Of a DNA stretch of 64,000 nucleotides, positions 63,048 through 64,000 are shown one piece after another. The notes under the pieces are model-generated. The model searched no databases. It worked only from the letters and a program-made list of their open reading frames with translations, and was not told where the DNA came from. Made by a program: the position numbers and the translations under genes. The first letter of the stretch is position 1. Each line of letters begins with the position of its first letter. The DNA comes from Pseudomonadota bacterium (GTDB lineage Bacteria; Pseudomonadota; Gammaproteobacteria; Steroidobacterales; Steroidobacteraceae), in NCBI GenBank assembly GCA_016713725.1, contig JADJOO010000001.1, forward strand, positions 51,001 through 115,000, written 5' to 3'.

Positions 63048-64000
63048 TCAGCGGCTCGCGACCTGGGCGATGCCGCCCTGGCCGCTGGTGAGCTGCAGTT
63101 TCGCGAACTCGGCCTCGCTCTGGCGGCGGAACTCTGCCAGGTAACCCGACGGAATCTCCGTGCGCGGCATCGGAATCGTGGACGGGTTCTTGTGGACGCC
63201 CTTGACCCGGTACTCGTAGTGCAGGTGTGGGCCCGTGGCCGCGCCGGTCATGCCGACGTAACCGATGATGTCGCCCTGCTTCACGGTGCGGCCAGCGCGC
63301 GCAGACTTGCCGAAGCGCGACATGTGGCCGTAGACCGTGCTGATGCCCTTGCCGTGATCGATCGTCACCACGTTGCCGTACCCGCCCTTGCGGCCGGCAA
63401 ACTGGATGCGGCCATCGCCGGCCGCCCAGATGGGCGTGCCCGTCGACGCCGCGTAATCGACGCCCTTATGGGCGCGGACTACGCCGCTGATCGGGTGCTT
63501 GCGGCGCGGATTGAACACCGAGCTCACGCGCGTGAAGTCGAGCGGCGCGCGCAGGAAAGCCTTGCGCATGCCCTTGCCCTCGGGCGTGAAGTAACCCTGT
63601 ACTTCGCCATCCTGCGACTGGAACCACACGGCCCGATGCATCTTGCCCTGGTTGACGAATTCGGCTGCGAGCACGCGCCCGTCGTTCACGTATTCGCCGT
63701 CCTGGAACTTTTGTTCGTACAGCACGCTGAATTCGTCGCCCTGGCGGAGGTCGAGCGCAAAGTCGATGTCCCAGCCGAAGATCTGGTTGGCGAGCGTCAT
63801 GATCGTCTCGGCCGACATGCCGGCTTCCTGACCAGCCGCGAAGAGCGAGGAGGTGATCCGCGCGCTGCGCCCGACGATCTCGGTCTCGAGCGGGTTCTCG
63901 ATGTAATTCACGGCAAAGCCATCGCCCGAGCGCGCGACCGACAGCGTCAGCGTGTTGCTGATCTGGCGGTTCAGCGACTGCAGCGCGCCGTCGACGTGGG
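63048..64000 (-). CDS. M23-family murein endopeptidase, MepM-like (partial)
   Basis: The C-terminal 317 codons are present; the frame stays open to the window edge, where the upstream part (DGALQSLNRQISNTLTLSVA) is still coding. The LytM zinc site is complete: His and Asp in RAHKGVDYAAS and HLH in GPHLHYEYRVKG. An OapA/LysM-adjacent domain (WDIDFALDLRQGDEFSVLYE) precedes it, as in E. coli MepM. Such enzymes cut peptidoglycan cross-links in the periplasm. The signal anchor must lie beyond base 64000. Confidence 0.92.
   Translation of the reverse strand, partial: HVDGALQSLNRQISNTLTLSVARSGDGFAVNYIENPLETEIVGRSARITSSLFAAGQEAGMSAETIMTLANQIFGWDIDFALDLRQGDEFSVLYEQKFQDGEYVNDGRVLAAEFVNQGKMHRAVWFQSQDGEVQGYFTPEGKGMRKAFLRAPLDFTRVSSVFNPRRKHPISGVVRAHKGVDYAASTGTPIWAAGDGRIQFAGRKGGYGNVVTIDHGKGISTVYGHMSRFGKSARAGRTVKQGDIIGYVGMTGAATGPHLHYEYRVKGVHKNPSTIPMPRTEIPSGYLAEFRRQSEAEFAKLQLTSGQGGIAQVASR

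Noticed and set aside
1..64000. tRNA, rRNA and known defence systems
   Set aside because: I looked for tRNA arms with CCA-type ends, rRNA segments, restriction-modification, toxin-antitoxin and CRISPR-type genes and saw none I could support.

Overview
The window is GC-rich, densely coded chromosomal DNA from a gammaproteobacterium. The clearest marker is the order gshB-tonB-algH-ruvX-pyrB beside a divergent pilGHIJ-chpA-chpC chemosensory cluster, as in Pseudomonas and related lineages. AmpDE, BioA/RsmE, RppH/ErpA/Ppx and a bifunctional TyrA agree. The many TonB receptors and the coding style suggest a Steroidobacterales/Nevskiales-like relative, but the sequence alone does not fix a genus. 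GTG and TTG starts are common, and 4-nt start/stop overlaps (ATGA, GTGA, TTGA) mark several coupled gene pairs.

Layout. 0-7 kb: a small secreted protein, glmU, a CorA-type transporter, a secreted cyanophycinase-like S51 peptidase and a TonB-dependent receptor. 7-12 kb: a DUF4915-like protein facing a coupled S9 peptidase / TPR-sulfotransferase pair. 12-19.7 kb: a D-amino-acid unit (N-acyl-D-amino-acid deacylase, DgcN, DgcA), an Asp/Asn hydroxylase-like dioxygenase, an SDR, a quinone reductase-like MDR protein and a type-B carboxylesterase. 19.8-24.2 kb: a BCCT transporter joined to a cysteine-motif protein of unknown function, then glmS. 24.2-28.6 kb: a mobile patch with an IS110/IS1111-type element, an intact IS30 element, a DUF6090-like gene, a YCII gene and an attC-like hairpin. 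28.6-30.4 kb: a nine-haem lipoprotein cytochrome. 30.9-35.8 kb (minus): gshB-tonB-algH-ruvX-pyrB and a PyrK-like subunit. 35.9-45.4 kb: twitching-motility chemosensory genes. 45.4-49.1 kb: rsmE-bioA facing ampDE. 49.1-59.5 kb: cobalamin uptake genes (btuF, a pduO remnant, riboswitch-btuB, btuD, btuC) mixed with an IMPase, an NmrA-like protein, a membrane HExxH protein, pdxH and tyrA. 59.6-64 kb: rppH, a DUF6776-like gene, erpA, ppx and a partial M23 peptidase.

Functional links. GlmS and GlmU are the first and last steps to UDP-GlcNAc, and AmpD and M23 act on the wall made from it. The B12 genes form one salvage route: BtuB receptor, TonB energy transduction, BtuF/BtuC/BtuD import, PduO-type adenosylation. 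Only btuB has a recognisable riboswitch.

Caution. At least 24 single-base indels break otherwise well-conserved genes, including the normally essential glmS and also gshB and chpA. Nearly all are +1 in short homopolymers, so they look like assembly errors. Frameshifted genes are therefore given as whole loci with the break positions named. The pduO internal deletion and the in-frame TAG in tyrA do not fit that pattern and may be real.
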